Source: Oikopleura dioica
Lineage: Eukaryota; Chordata; Appendicularia; Copelata; Oikopleuridae
Assembly (NCBI GenBank): GCA_907165135.1
Contig: OU015567.1
Location: 5,709,001-5,773,000 of the forward strand
Direction: 5' to 3'
Length of the DNA stretch: 64,000 nt
Part shown: piece after piece, positions 24,185-34,407 of the stretch
Numbering within the stretch: the first letter of the stretch is position 1
Layout of the letters: every line of letters begins with the position of its first letter
Made by a program: the position numbers and the translations under genes
Notes under the pieces: generated by a model
Database searches by the model: none
Told to the model about the DNA's origin: nothing
What the model saw: only the letters and a program-made list of their open reading frames with translations

Positions 24185-25835
24185 GAAGAAGGAATCATTC
24201 AAGGACGGTGTCGAGGTTGAGATTTGGATTCTCCGAAAAGCCGATTTCGGTGTTGTTGTGGAGTTCTTGCCAGTCGCTCCAGTGGGCGTCTTCGAGCTCA
24301 TCCTTCTTTGGCTTCTCTGCAGATTCTTCGACTGTAGGAGTGGGTTTCTTCTTTTTCTTCGGCTTTTGTCTCTTTCTCTTCGATGGGTTTTCGCTAATTC
24401 CCGCTGGATCTGAAACTTCCGCTTTAGACCAGTCCCACTTGTCCGGATTCGATCCTCTGAAATTCCAAAAACTTGCTCTTGCTTCTATGCGGAGAACTAT
24501 TTCAGCTGACCATCTCATTCTTGAGAGGCAAGTTGATGATTTCTTCTGGAGAGTTGATCTTTTTGAACGTCTCAACTTCTCACGCCGGTAAAGAGCAAGT
24601 CGAGTCTTGCCCTTACTTCTTCGTCAATCGTTTCCGAGCATTCTGAGCTGTCCAATCTCGCTTTTCTTTGCTTTCTTTGGCGAAAGTTTGACTTTTGCCA
24701 TTTCTTTCTCCACTTTATCATCTTCGTCGTCCGAAATGACATCCAAATGAGGGTTTGCGGTAATTTTTGGTTTTGCTTTCGGTTCAAGTATTTCGGTATT
24801 TTTCCTCGGGCTTCGTTGTTTTTTGAACTGTTCCACTTGCGCCTCGGCATGAATTCTCAACGAAAAGATCTTCTGAAATACTCGCTGTGTTTCCTCGAAG
24901 CGGGGCTTACGCATTGGCACCATCAGTGGTCTTATCAGTACAATGTTTAGTTTTATTCTCAGCGACGCGATGAAGAGGCTGGAGAATCACGGATTTCTGA
25001 TGCTTCGGCGCACGGCAGAAGATCGTCGCGCATTTGGATAAAGTTGCTCCCCACTCGGTAATTTGCTCTTCGATTTTTCTACACAGTTCTTTTTCATTTT
25101 CTCGTCGTTATTGAGCACCCATGGACTTTGGTTTCATTCCTACACGAATGTTATCAGTCGCTTTGTAACTTTTTACTACCTTGATTGTCTCGAGTCGACT
25201 GCGCAGTGCCTCGCTTCGCCCTGAGTCAGGGCCCCTGACAACGTATTTCTTTATGCATTTGTGGAGCAAGGGCTTTCCATTTTCGAATATTCAACCGGCA
25301 AAAGCGCCAGCAGAGAATAGTAAAATTGCATCGTGTCGTTTTCCTTCAACCATTTTATTTTTTAAGATTCTTGGATCATACCTTCAGGAGCAATTTTCTC
25401 GGTGAAGGACCGTCGGGTCATAACCAGGCGTTTGAGAATTTCCAATTCCGACAAGCACTCGTTTCGATGAGCGACAAGACCTCGATTAGCTGTTATTCGT
25501 TCTTTGTCTTCGTTGAAAAAAATACATTTCCTAATGCACCATGAAGGGATATTATCAATCAGCAAAGAATACCTGCTGAGCACGCCCTCTAAATCGCATT
25601 TCAGGAGCATCCAGATTCGCAGAAGTTGCAATTTCCTCGTCTCCAGACCAATCCGACTCCTAGAAGCGTTCTTTTTTTTATTTCAGATGCACTTTTTTAC
25701 CTCCTCAGAGCTATCCGAGTCACCATCGCTCTCATTTTCTCCGCTTCCCGTTTTTGCTTTGAGCTTCGATTTTAGCAGATTTCTGTGCTCAGCTGACTTG
25801 TAATGCTGGACTTGATCTTCCCGAGTGACAAGCTC
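24185..25835 (-). pseudogene. ANKZF1: ANKZF1 (Vms1) remnant
   Basis: Recognisable ANKZF1/Vms1 blocks in order: zinc-finger tail VTREDQVQHYKSAEHRNLLK (about 25800); a 46-bp GT-AG intron at about 25668-25713; the VLF-domain start KCIFFNEDKERITANRGLVA; the catalytic-domain end with GAFAG, a TGA stop, then IFENGKPLLHKCIKKYVVRG (about 25230-25330); KPRFEETQRVFQKIFSLRIH (about 24870); and the Lys-rich HWSDWQELHNN tail. ANKZF1 releases nascent chains from stalled 60S ribosomes. The in-frame TGA, a frame mismatch before KCIFF and the missing ankyrin repeats mark it as a pseudogene. Confidence 0.72.
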
Positions 25836-25849
25836 AATGTTCTACAGCA

Positions 25850-26140
25850 GAATTCGGATTCAGTCGGGATTGACACTTGACTTGCTGCGGCTTCTCCATC
25901 TGGAATCTCTTTTCCGATAACGAGGTTCTCCTCCCCCGATTTCAACTGCTAGACCGGGCTTTTCTTTGGAAATAATCAACAAGCGCTACAAAACATGCTT
26001 CTGTATCTGACTTCCTTGCCTAAACATTGATCCTGAAGTTCCTTTTCAATGCAATCAAGAAAGACAAACGAATCCTCAGAAGGCTCATACACAGAATTGG
26101 TATAATCATACCATGCTGAATAATCTGGCGTTGGAGGCAT
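25850..26140 (-). pseudogene. N6AMT1: N6AMT1 (HEMK2) 5' fragment
   Basis: The ATG at 26138-26140 opens MPPTPDYSAWYDYTNSVYEP, and SEDSFVFLDCIEKE follows; this is the diagnostic VYEPxEDSF-LLD motif of the HemK2 glutamine methyltransferase that modifies eRF1. A degraded motif I (GLAVEIGGGE) follows at about 25945-25960, then the frame is lost. The NPPY catalytic motif and the rest of the fold are absent. It directly precedes the ANKZF1 remnant on the same strand. Confidence 0.75.
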
Positions 26141-26219
26141 TCTTAATTTTACGATGTCAGTTTTATTGAAATTTATAATTTGGCAGTATTTTAATTAAAA
26201 TTTATTTTTTTATAATTTA

Positions 26220-27591
26220 TTATTTATTTTTATTAAAGCGGTGCGTCTTCTGATGCTGCATGAGCGACCATCTGTCGTGGAAGACCTCTTCGCAGTAGCG
26301 ACATTGCATGGGAATCTAAACGAAACGGCGATAAACAACAACAACGTGAACCGGTGTTACCTCTTGATAAGAATGTTGGTTGCGCATGTGAACATCCAAG
26401 TTGGACTTTCGGCCAAACATCGTGTGGCAAATTTCGCCTTAAAACGCGGAATTGAAATCAACAACGAAAATCTGTTGCTTACATTCGAACTTTGGCGCGG
26501 TCTTCGTGTGCTGCTGCATGACGTGCCTTTTGAGCTTGCTGTTCTGCGTAAATCGCGCCTTGCAGTGCGGACACTCGTAGGGCTTTTCGCCCGTGTGCGA
26601 GAACTCGTGCCGCTTGAGATTGGAGCTGGATCCAAACGCTTTGCCGCAGATGTCGCAGCTGAACGGCTGCTCGCCCGTGTGAGTTCTGAAAAACTTTTAT
26701 CCAGAGTTGGACTTCCCGAATAGAAAATAAATTTTCTATTTTGAACTGACCTCATATGGCGACAAAAATTTGATTTATCGGCGGAAGCGTATTCGCACAA
26801 AGTGCATTTGAACGGTTTTTCGTCGGTGTGTTTGGACCGCCTGTGTTTCGTCAATCCACCAGATGTTACAAAGGCCATCTCGCAGTTCGCCTCTGGGCAC
26901 TAAGAAATTATTCAATGAGCGCTAGAAGTTGAAGTGTGTTTACCTTGTAAGGCTTGAAGCTGGAAGCTGGTTGGACTGACACTTCACTGGCTGACTCGTC
27001 AGACTAAGGTAAAGTTAGAGTTCTTTTTCATGATTTCAAATCGTTACCTCCTCTCGTTGATTGGAAGCAATAGATTCTGGCCTCGGAACATCTGAAGAAG
27101 AGCCAGAGAACGCAGGCTCAGGCTGTTCGGAGGTACCAGCGGTGACATTTGAAGATCGGTCAAATGTCTCGTAGTCAGGATTTGTCGTATCAGCAGCGTT
27201 TCTCTCGGAAGGAAGATTGGTCACGTTAGCAGTGTTGTCGAATGTGCCATACTCTGGATTCGTATCAACAGGAGTCTCTACTCTGCTCTCGTTGCCATCT
27301 GTGGTAATGATTTAAAAGAATTAATAGATTATCACTATGAATTATAGTCTATGATGGTCTCATGAAAGATACCATATTTGTGAATTTACAGATTTAAATC
27401 ATTTCCTGAATCAATGTTTTGTACTCGGTCATCAGACTCTGCATCTGATATGTCTGAAACTCCTGATGTGTCAACGTCTTCTTCCTCCGAATACTGGTCT
27501 GATACATCGCGAATAACAGTGAATTTGAAGTCTTCTGTTTCCAATTCGGCAATGACTATTAGCAGTGTAGACAGGTTGATTTTGCTCATGA
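26220..27591 (-). pseudogene. 3' half of a PDZ/C2H2 zinc-finger gene, cut off by the LTR element
   Basis: It continues the 35604-38579 gene. The first codons after the insertion (SKINLSTLLIVIAELETEDF) complete the PDZ domain, followed by an acidic linker, a Ser/Thr/Pro-rich exon (27047-27302) and about six C2H2 fingers. The fingers include [54 protein letters not shown] and CRYCEEVFHDRWSLMQHQKT, ending RFNKNK with TAA at 26220-26222. Short GT-AG introns interrupt the fingers (for example 26697-26750). The TGEKP-type linkers suggest DNA binding. The only in-frame ATG next to the element is the one in the target duplication (27587-27589), so any product from here would lack the PDZ domain. Confidence 0.85.
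27587..27591. repeat. Target-site duplication (left), CATGA
   Basis: Matches 35604-35608. The codon ATG contained in it is the same codon in both flanks of the host gene. Confidence 0.95.
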
Positions 27592-28793
27592 TGATACGGA
27601 AGCGGCTGTCCTGCAAGAATTTTGCTCGATCTCTAACTCTAGAATGCCAAGCCAAAATAACGAGAATCAAATTTTAAATTTGCGTGGTTTTATTTGTGAT
27701 TTGAATGACGGAAAAAGGCGCGACGCGGGGTTAAATAGCAGCGAGATTCGATCAGTGTTTTTGAGCAAGCGGTTGTTTTTGAAAAACAATTTTTCTATCG
27801 AAAACAAGGAAGAGAGCCCGCGGCTTCTTTTAGCGGTTTTTCTTGCGGGAAATCCTTTCGGATCGATTTCTTTTCGGAAGAGGAGCTGGTCGAACTTGCC
27901 AAGCAAGTTATTTTCAAAGGTTTCGGGAGCCGGCGCCGCGCGTGACGAGATAAAACGCAAATTAATTATTATTTTTTTTTTTATAATAAAAGCAGAAAAT
28001 AATAACAGCCACTTAAACTTCTCACTATGTGACCGTAGAAGTGACTGTTAATTATGATTGAAATAAATAAAGGATGAGAAAAGTAAAAGAATATATACAA
28101 AATTTTAACAAATAAATTGAATAAAATTTGGTCAGGATTTTATAAAATAAATTTATCAAAATTGAAATCATAGAAGAAGCAAATTCCAAGGAACATACCC
28201 GGGGGAAGTTACTGTCGCGGTTCGCACCGTATCTTCTCTTACGGATGAGCTAGTTTGCGACAAGCGGACGCACTGACAGAGAGTTTGTCCGACCCCACGG
28301 CACCGAGATGATACGACGGTTTATCTGCTCGTTGGAGTTGTTGTTGTTGAAGAAGGTGTTGACGGCTATTCTGTTGTAGACTTTGAATCGTATGTACTGT
28401 CAATAATCGAACTTTAAAATCGCAAAGCAATGATAAGAAATATCAATAAATAGATTAAACATGCGGTTTTGCGAATTGCATATTTTTGATGAATTGACGT
28501 CAGATCGCATTATGATGAGAGCATATGAGCATTCCAATGATAGAACGTATAGATCGTAAGGAGATGACATGATGATAAGACAATTTTGGGTCAATCTGGC
28601 TCGTTAAAACTGACCATCTTTTCATTTTAAGTAGAATATCGTGAAATGATTTTTGCAAATATGTCTGATCAATTTGGTGATACCAAGCTGACAAGACAAA
28701 TTTAAACTAGCGTAGAACCGAATTGGCGTAAATATTTGGCCGTGAAATAAAAATTTTTTATTTGGCTTGAGGCGTTGTTCCCTAAGGATATCA
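27592..28793 (-). repeat. 3' LTR (1202 bp)
   Basis: A direct repeat of 34407-35603. The only difference I found is a T11 run here (about 27970) versus T6 in the other copy, which accounts exactly for the 5-bp length difference. Three ORFs that run through the LTR are identical in both copies; they are not evidently genes. Both LTRs contain a short CAG/CAA-like Gln-rich stretch on the minus strand at about 28320-28360 (35130-35170). Confidence 0.97.
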
Positions 28794-28842
28794 CTGTGAC
28801 CTTCCATGGGTCCCAAACGAGCATCTTTATCGCCCATCTTTT

Positions 28843-31800
28843 TCATATTTCAGTTTCAAAGTCCGGAAGAAAAACAAGAACATTTTTACGCATTGGATGA
28901 TTTGGAAATTTTTTAAGCAGTTCTGTTTCGATAGATGCCTGTAAAATTGTTTTTGAGCAGTTTCGAAATTTACAGGGTAAATCATAAAATGCGCATACAG
29001 TTTTTAGCTCGGGGACAGTTAGTTCGTACAACGTTCGCTCTTTTTGCACTCTAAAGACCGCAAAAAAAAGGAGTTGTCCGTTTCTCGATTTGCGCCAATT
29101 CGGATATTCTCTACGAATAGTTTCCTTCACTTTTATCTGAAGTTTTGCCCTTGATTCCTCAAGATCAAATTCCTGATTCATTTTAAAAAGAATGAATAAA
29201 AGAGAGTCTCTTGTTAATTCGTTCAGTTTGATAAATATACCATTTCCAACATAGGTCTCCTCTATGTCGTCTGTATTTTTCCATTTATCATTAAGATATT
29301 CGAAAAACTCAAGATCATGATTTTCCATTTTAATTAAAATTGACATGTTTTCCAAATTATTTTCAACTGTAAATTTAGCAATTTTACGCTCGACAACGGA
29401 ATCATCAGATCTTTCCCTTCTACGTTTTATAGCAACTAGCGGATCAATTTCGGGCAATTTATCGTACGATGTCAAATTAACAGAGAGCTCAGAATCAGAA
29501 CTTGATTTCTCGGAATCAAGCACAATGTCTGATCCATTTCCTACTTGATTCAAATCACGTTCTTGATTACCATTTATATTCGGTACTGGCATTTCTATCA
29601 AAAGAGTCGATGAGGATGAAAAATTTTCTGGTTCTGAAGAAGAACTAGACCGCTCCCGATAAGGTTCCGATTGTAAAGACTGATCTGACCTTCCGGAGGA
29701 GAAAGGTTCATGCGCTTTTTCCGATTCTTTTTCTGTGGGGGAATTTTCAGCAAACCGGCCGAGGGAATCCTTCGAAAAAAGACAGTTTTCGGAAAAAAAT
29801 TCAAAAAACTCGAGATCGTTCTCTTGTGGCTTTGTCACAATCTTGGAGTATTTTTCAACATCATTATTCGTCTCTAAAATTGAATTTCGCTGAGAATAAC
29901 TTTTCATATGTTCCGCATGTCGCCTAAATTCGTCCTTATCATTTTTAACAGCGTACCACAGACCACTCGGGGATTTAAACGTCACTTCATAAGGACCTAA
30001 AAACGGAGGAAATTTTTCGCGGAAATTTTTAATAAGAACTTTATCGCCTAAATTGTATTCTTTGAAACGGGGATTTTCAAATTTGGTCATTCTTTTTTGC
30101 TTTTCTTGTTCAATTTTCGCACGAATTTTCCCAAAGTCTACGTCGATTTTATCTCCGTATGTTCGCCAATAAGGGTCTTGAAAATGATGACTGCTTTTTA
30201 TACCAGTTTCTACACAAAATGGGGTTGTTCCGAGTACTGTGTGTAAACTACTGTTTATTTCGTGAACAATTTCAAACAGAAAAATATCCCAATTCACCCA
30301 ATTTGAACGAGCCCTGAGCCTGGCTTTTATGGTTCTATTGACGTTTTCAACTTGCCCGTTAGACTGGGGATGACGCGGGGGAATATAATGTACACCAATT
30401 TTATTTTCTTTCAAAAATTTTTCAATCAGAACGTGTTCCTTCGCGTTATCTAAAACCATATATTTTGGAAATTTTGGATTTCTAAATAATACGCTCCGGA
30501 ATTTTTGCAGTAAATAATCCGATTTTTTGCACGATAGGGGCTCCGCGTAAACTTTTTTGCTAAAACCGTCAATAACCACCATTATATATTTATGACCAAA
30601 ATCAGTTTCTTGAAGTGGGCCAATTAAATCAAAGTACAAAATTTCAAAAGGGCCGCTTGGTGTTTCAGATTTGCCTAAAGGAGGTTTGTTAGGCTGTAGA
30701 TTTGGTTTTGAAATTTGACATTTGTGACATGATTTTATAAAGCTCGCGACTGTATTTTTTAATCCCGGCCAAAAATACTTTCTAGAAATTTTTTCGGTTG
30801 TAATATCGACTCCGAAATGAGAGTGATCATGATATTCGCTGCAAATTGTCTCTGTCAATGCCTCGGGGACGCAAAATCTTTTTTGATAGGCTGGAGAATT
30901 TATAGCTAGCTCACCAGACCCAAGGATTTCAAGGTCAGGTCTACGTAAAAAGAATGGGTAAAGCTCGCTTGGTGGGTTATTTGGCCATCTATCAATACTA
31001 ACGAAACGTCTAACTTGTGATAATACTGGGTCAGATTTTTGAAACTCTACGAATGATTCAGGGGTAAATTTTATTTGATTGATCGAACAATTTAATGTAT
31101 TACGACTAAGGCAATCACTTATTTTCATTTGATGAGTTTTCCTCTGTTCAATTCGAAATGAAAAGCCCTGAAGCTCCGTAAACCATCTTTGAATTTTTAA
31201 ATTATTCGTCTTGAAGGATTGAGCGTATTTAACACAAGAGTTATCAGTAATCCAAAGAAAATCGACATAAGCAAGATAAGCCCTCCATCGTTCCATACAT
31301 GTCTTCCCACTATAAAGTTCTTTTTCCAATGTCCCGTATTTCTGTTGTGCCGGCGTAAAATTAAGCGAGTGGTAAGCTATCGGTTGTAGGCAATTATGAG
31401 AATGATGGTGATTTTTATTTCGCTCCGCGCAAAGATAAAGAACTCCACCAAAACTATGATTAGATGCGTCTGTCTCGAGTACGAAAACACCGTCATTTAG
31501 TGGGGGGATTTTGAGCTCAAGAGCGTTATGGCAGATGATACTTTTGAGCTTTTCGAGTGAAATCGTCGCCTCTTTTGTCCAACAAAATGACCCTCTGTAC
31601 GTTTTTGAAATTTCTACTCCCAGGGGTGCAAAATTTTTAATAAATTTTCTGTGCTGCGAAAGAAGTCCGAAAAGTGATTGTGCCTCCTCACGGTTTCTCG
31701 GAATAGACAGATTTTTAACCGCTTCGATCTTGTCCTGTGATGGCCGTATTCTCCCTTCAAAAATTTCAAAACCCAAAATGCATGCTTTTCGCTCAAAAAA

Positions 31801-32742
31801 ACTCGCTTTGTCGATGTTAATCCGTAAATTATTTTGGTCTAAAATTTGAAATAATTTACGTAAATTGGCTAAATGTTCTTCTTCCGTTCTTGAATGGACC
31901 ACTAAATCGTCAAGATAAGCGCAAATTTGAGTTTTCGGCGTGTCTCGTAAAATAACATCCATGCATTTTGCGAAATGAATAGGGGCATTTTTGAGACCCA
32001 TTGGAAGCCTTTTCCAAGTAAATTGTCCGTCTTCAGTCGAAAAAGCTAGTTTTTCTCGCGATTTCTCATCTACGAGGCACTGATGAAATCCTTTTCGCAA
32101 ATCAACACAAGAAAAAATAATGCTATTTTCTAAATACCCTAAAACGTCTTCAATTTGTTGCAACGGATGATGCTGCTGGAGCGTAAACGAATTTAATTTC
32201 CTGTAATCAATACATAATCTGAATGTACCATTCTTTTTCCTTACGAGTAACGCGGGGCTATTATAGGGTGAATTAATTCGCATTATCATGTCTTGCCCAA
32301 GGTAGGAGGTAGTAGTACCGGTCATTATTCCCCGCAAGGCATATGGCGTTCTGTACATATTGCTACAAATCGGGCGATCAGTCTCTAGTTCAATCGAAAA
32401 TTTTTCAAGGTTCGAAACAGGCAAATTGTCGTCCTCGTCTTGAAATAAATGGGTGTATATAGCAAGAAGACCAAAAAGTACCGGCTTATTCTTTTTCGAT
32501 ATATTCCCTATTTTTAACCGCGAAAGAAGAAAATTAAGATCTTTTTTTGAGGGCTTGATTTGGGCGATCTCAGCTATTTCCGCTAGTTTCGCAAAGGCCG
32601 TGCCAGCAGGAATTTTAACTGTAGAATTCAGGGGATTTATAACAAGAATACGAAAGAATGGATTCTCGGGATCAACTCTCTGGAATGATTCTATTAACTC
32701 TAGCTTCGAATTTTTAAGCTGGCTTTCTTCTAAAAAAAAGAT
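28843..32742 (-). CDS. pol: Pol: reverse transcriptase, RNase H, integrase, C-terminal extension
   Basis: The frame is open from 32742 to TAA 28843-28845; a TTG at 32424 is only a convenience start. RT: FRLCIDYRKLN, LPMGLKNAP and the catalytic YLDDLVVHS. RNase H: FVLETDASNHSFGG. Integrase: an HHCC zinc domain (H-x3-H, CHKCQ), the DDE core with FDLIGP, VLDNAKEH and HPQSNGQVENVNR, then a GPY/F module (FLGPYEVTFKSPSGLWY). About 380 further residues follow: Ser-rich, a basic IKRRRERSDD, and a SAP-like helix pair (ELTVPELKTVCAFYDLPC) near the end. All catalytic residues I checked are present. Confidence 0.95.
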   Translation of the reverse strand: MFFLEESQLKNSKLELIESFQRVDPENPFFRILVINPLNSTVKIPAGTAFAKLAEIAEIAQIKPSKKDLNFLLSRLKIGNISKKNKPVLFGLLAIYTHLFQDEDDNLPVSNLEKFSIELETDRPICSNMYRTPYALRGIMTGTTTSYLGQDMIMRINSPYNSPALLVRKKNGTFRLCIDYRKLNSFTLQQHHPLQQIEDVLGYLENSIIFSCVDLRKGFHQCLVDEKSREKLAFSTEDGQFTWKRLPMGLKNAPIHFAKCMDVILRDTPKTQICAYLDDLVVHSRTEEEHLANLRKLFQILDQNNLRINIDKASFFERKACILGFEIFEGRIRPSQDKIEAVKNLSIPRNREEAQSLFGLLSQHRKFIKNFAPLGVEISKTYRGSFCWTKEATISLEKLKSIICHNALELKIPPLNDGVFVLETDASNHSFGGVLYLCAERNKNHHHSHNCLQPIAYHSLNFTPAQQKYGTLEKELYSGKTCMERWRAYLAYVDFLWITDNSCVKYAQSFKTNNLKIQRWFTELQGFSFRIEQRKTHQMKISDCLSRNTLNCSINQIKFTPESFVEFQKSDPVLSQVRRFVSIDRWPNNPPSELYPFFLRRPDLEILGSGELAINSPAYQKRFCVPEALTETICSEYHDHSHFGVDITTEKISRKYFWPGLKNTVASFIKSCHKCQISKPNLQPNKPPLGKSETPSGPFEILYFDLIGPLQETDFGHKYIMVVIDGFSKKVYAEPLSCKKSDYLLQKFRSVLFRNPKFPKYMVLDNAKEHVLIEKFLKENKIGVHYIPPRHPQSNGQVENVNRTIKARLRARSNWVNWDIFLFEIVHEINSSLHTVLGTTPFCVETGIKSSHHFQDPYWRTYGDKIDVDFGKIRAKIEQEKQKRMTKFENPRFKEYNLGDKVLIKNFREKFPPFLGPYEVTFKSPSGLWYAVKNDKDEFRRHAEHMKSYSQRNSILETNNDVEKYSKIVTKPQENDLEFFEFFSENCLFSKDSLGRFAENSPTEKESEKAHEPFSSGRSDQSLQSEPYRERSSSSSEPENFSSSSTLLIEMPVPNINGNQERDLNQVGNGSDIVLDSEKSSSDSELSVNLTSYDKLPEIDPLVAIKRRRERSDDSVVERKIAKFTVENNLENMSILIKMENHDLEFFEYLNDKWKNTDDIEETYVGNGIFIKLNELTRDSLLFILFKMNQEFDLEESRAKLQIKVKETIRREYPNWRKSRNGQLLFFAVFRVQKERTLYELTVPELKTVCAFYDLPCKFRNCSKTILQASIETELLKKFPNHPMRKNVLVFLPDFETEI

Positions 32743-33310
32743 TCATTGATCTGTTCAAATGAGGAATTTTCAAATCGATAATTTGCTCACTTTTGCCTCG
32801 AAATGTGTAAGTTTGCTCAGAAACGGCATAAAAACTGTCTTGCTCAATGTTATTAACTGTTGGGCTTTTTGATGCATTATTACATAAATTCGCCATTCGC
32901 TCTATAGGACCAGATTTAACTAGACGATTTCGATGAAGATTGATCATAATTTCATTAGATTTAAGTGCTTCCGAACCGAGAATTGCCTGACAATTGTCAT
33001 TTACAATATAAAATCGCGATTTACCCCATTTTTCCGTTTTAACATGAAAATCACATTCGACAAAACCAAGAATTTCAATACTTCCTCCACCGTAATTTTT
33101 AGCAAAAATATCAGGGGCTTGAATTTTAACATTATCGGGAATAAATGATTTGGGCAAAAGGTTAAGTTGGGAGCCAGAATCGACGAGCATTTTTATTTTT
33201 TTTGAAAAAACTGTCATTTCTACAAAATATTGTAATCCAATGCGAAAAATTGAACAAGTCCTTGGAACTGGTGCCTGACCAGGGCTTTCAGTTCCATTTA
33301 CTCGTTTTTT
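32714..33310 (-). CDS. pro: Retroviral-type aspartic protease (frameshift product)
   Basis: This frame is open upstream into gag and ends at TAA 32714-32716. It contains the active-site motif LVDSGSQLNLLPKSF, then a flap-like GGGSIEILGFV and the ILGSEAL motif expected for retropepsins (ILGxD/E). It cleaves Gag and Pol in the particle. It is expressed only after the -1 shift at 33304-33310, since its frame lacks its own well-placed start. Its last codons overlap the pol frame in an eight-T run (minus strand, about 32732-32739). Confidence 0.88.
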   Translation of the reverse strand, partial: KKRVNGTESPGQAPVPRTCSIFRIGLQYFVEMTVFSKKIKMLVDSGSQLNLLPKSFIPDNVKIQAPDIFAKNYGGGSIEILGFVECDFHVKTEKWGKSRFYIVNDNCQAILGSEALKSNEIMINLHRNRLVKSGPIERMANLCNNASKSPTVNNIEQDSFYAVSEQTYTFRGKSEQIIDLKIPHLNRSMNLFFRRKPA

Positions 33311-34407
33311 GAAGTTTCTTCTCCCTCGACCCGAGCAGCTCTGTAAATTCTATCGGGATTATCGGGGCAAGCTGTTTTCATGTGGCCTTTTTTCTGACAA
33401 AAATGACAGGTAATAAAGGGGCAATGCGATCTAAAATGAGTGTCTGTGTTACAAAATCCACAAAATCGTCGAGGCCTTGGCCGATCCGGGTTTGGCGCGC
33501 CCAAATTTCGACTTTGAAAATTCCGTTGCTGGTTATTTTGACGCGTCAAACTCTGATCGTTGCGGCGATCAACTTCTAATTTTGCAATTGTTGCCGTTAG
33601 TTTTTCAATTTGATCATGAAGCGCACTCGCCCGCTTTTCCGCCGCCTCTTCTGATTTTTTCTGTTCAATTTTCAATTGAGAAATTTGATCCTCAAAGGAC
33701 ATTGTCGATTTTGAAATTAAGTCGGAAGTCGACTGGAAAAACGAGCCAAGTTTCGCGTCAATTTCGATTTGGGCAATTTTGGGGATAGTCTCATTTCGTT
33801 TTCTTTTGTCAAGAAATTTGGATATTTCCTCGGGTGTTTTTTCAAGCATACACTGATCGCGAAGAAAATTCTGCAGTTCAGGCGTGAGCGATTTTCTAAA
33901 TTGCGCGTCGATAATGTATTCTCTCGCGTCCGGTTTCTGCGTAATTTTCTCCGCGACAGTTTTAACACGTGACAAAAATATCTCGAATTTTTCATTGTTC
34001 TCGCTCTTTCGGGTGAGATTTTCCATTTTTTCTTTGTTTCGAAGGATCTTTTCCTCGGGCGATTCGTCGCCAAAAACAGACGTCAAAAAAGACAATTTTT
34101 CCTCAGCTGATTCAAATCCATAAAGATCTTCCCCGTATTCCCTAAGAAATTCCGGCTCGCATGAATTATAAACAAAAGAGCTTGAAAGGCGCGAAAATTG
34201 AGCCTCGAGGTCCTCTTTGTTTTCGGGTTTATTTTCCGCCAGAGATTTTTCAAAAATCCATTTTGCACGCTGTAATTTGTCTTTAATTGTAGAATTAATC
34301 AAATTGAATTCGAAATTTCTCATTCCTAATCTAATCATCTGATTTGGGGAAACCGAAAAAAGCGCATGACTCTTGTACAGTACCTCTTCAGGAGTTGGGG
34401 TCACCAT
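33298..34407 (-). CDS. gag: Retrotransposon Gag with CCHC zinc knuckles
   Basis: 369 residues starting MVTPTPEEVLYKSHALFSVS; the ATG (34405-34407) spans the LTR/PBS border. A helical capsid-like region is followed by a coiled segment (about 230-290), an Arg/Asn-rich stretch, and two Cys/His knuckles: CGFCNTDTHFRSHC and the classic CHFCQKKGHMKTAC. Gag packages the RNA and forms the particle. The stop TAA at 33298-33300 lies two codons after an A-AAA-AAC heptamer, so a fraction of ribosomes can shift -1 into the protease frame. The start choice rests on the abutting PBS; an upstream in-frame ATG inside the LTR is the alternative. Confidence 0.93.
   Translation of the reverse strand: MVTPTPEEVLYKSHALFSVSPNQMIRLGMRNFEFNLINSTIKDKLQRAKWIFEKSLAENKPENKEDLEAQFSRLSSSFVYNSCEPEFLREYGEDLYGFESAEEKLSFLTSVFGDESPEEKILRNKEKMENLTRKSENNEKFEIFLSRVKTVAEKITQKPDAREYIIDAQFRKSLTPELQNFLRDQCMLEKTPEEISKFLDKRKRNETIPKIAQIEIDAKLGSFFQSTSDLISKSTMSFEDQISQLKIEQKKSEEAAEKRASALHDQIEKLTATIAKLEVDRRNDQSLTRQNNQQRNFQSRNLGAPNPDRPRPRRFCGFCNTDTHFRSHCPFITCHFCQKKGHMKTACPDNPDRIYRAARVEGEETSKNE
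33304..33310 (-). promoter_or_regulatory. -1 ribosomal frameshift slippery site (A AAA AAC)
   Basis: In the gag frame the minus strand reads TCA AAA AAC GAG TAA, so A-AAA-AAC is in the canonical X-XXY-YYZ phase. A -1 slip enters the protease frame, which is open from here through the DSG motif. I did not fold the downstream RNA. Confidence 0.8.
34391..34406 (-). promoter_or_regulatory. Primer-binding site complementary to tRNA-Trp
   Basis: Directly abutting the 5' LTR, the minus strand reads TGGTGACCCC then AACTCC. The first ten bases complement the 3' end GGGGTCA-CCA found in animal tRNA-Trp. The same bases are the first codons of gag (ATG GTG ACC CCA ACT CCT). Confidence 0.8.

Noticed and set aside
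27667-28594. ORFs within both LTRs as genes
   Set aside because: They are identical in both LTRs, short, overlapping and without domains; explained by LTR sequence.
28843-32424. TTG at 32424 as the true start of Pol
   Set aside because: The frame is open for another 106 codons upstream to the protease overlap; Pol is expected as a fusion product.
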